Shown piece after piece: positions 5,225-5,227 of a DNA stretch of 5,227 nt; the first letter of the stretch is position 1; every line of letters begins with the position of its first letter. Under the pieces are notes generated by a model. That model saw only the letters and a list, made by a program, of their open reading frames with translations, had not been told where the DNA came from and made no database searches. The stretch is from SLJK01 sp964567295 (GTDB lineage Bacteria > Bacillota > Dethiobacteria > DTU022 > UBA8154). Where the stretch lies: contig CAZMLU010000089.1 in the NCBI GenBank assembly GCA_964567295.1, forward strand, positions 1 through 5,227. Direction: 5' to 3'. Made by a program: the position numbers and the translations under genes.

Positions 5225-5227
5225 TCA
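5169..5227. repeat. 59-bp direct repeat, copy 2, running off the window
   Basis: Identical over 59 bases to 1613-1671 in cpsB, same orientation. It ends in one GTTTCAGTTGC (5200-5210), one GTTTCAATTGC (5211-5221) and the first six bases of another unit, so the tandem array probably continues. On the minus strand it contains TATAAT (5177-5172), but no -35 box at proper spacing. Confidence 0.95.

Noticed and set aside
1..5227. tRNA, rRNA, riboswitch or complete insertion sequence
   Set aside because: No cloverleaf, no rRNA-like stretch, no recognised riboswitch core and no transposase frame were seen on either strand.

Overview
The window looks like a piece of a Firmicutes (Clostridia-like) chromosome. 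An S-layer-homology (SLH) protein lies beside genes of the Gram-positive capsule phospho-regulatory type in the order cpsB (PHP tyrosine phosphatase), cpsC (Wzz-like membrane adaptor), cpsD (tyrosine kinase). A PAS/GGDEF signalling gene follows. The genus cannot be named from this sequence alone.

Layout. Bases 1-42 are six perfect copies of a 7-bp repeat, followed by an AT-rich leader with a 9-bp imperfect repeat. The SLH protein (212-919) has a signal peptide and three SLH domains; its likely C-terminal part lies in another frame (to 1208). From 1286 a cpsB gene starts well, but at about 1613 it is broken by an 80-bp repeat patch. It resumes in another frame at about 1698 and then runs directly into the last ~50 codons of cpsC, so a deletion has fused the two genes. 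An AT-rich gap (2010-2115) precedes cpsD, which carries a one-base frameshift near 2379. Bases 2881-3510 are the scattered remains of a PAS-GGDEF diguanylate cyclase that has lost its GGDEF core. A long imperfect hairpin built partly from 13-bp tandem repeats (3547-3616) separates it from the convergent, apparently intact SEC-C zinc-motif gene (minus strand, 3619-5133). The 3' end of another minus-strand reading frame overlaps that gene's start, and the window ends inside a second copy of the repeat patch found in cpsB.

How it fits together. The left 3.5 kb would have encoded a surface protein and a phosphatase/adaptor/kinase module controlling polysaccharide synthesis, with a c-di-GMP enzyme beside it. 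Every gene there is frameshifted, fused or internally deleted, while the SEC-C gene is not, which suggests local decay of an exopolysaccharide/biofilm function (or poor assembly of that part). The most unusual point is the exact 59-bp match between the insertion in cpsB and the window's right end, where the same bases read as the tail of a different coding frame. I did not find a convincing new multi-gene system.
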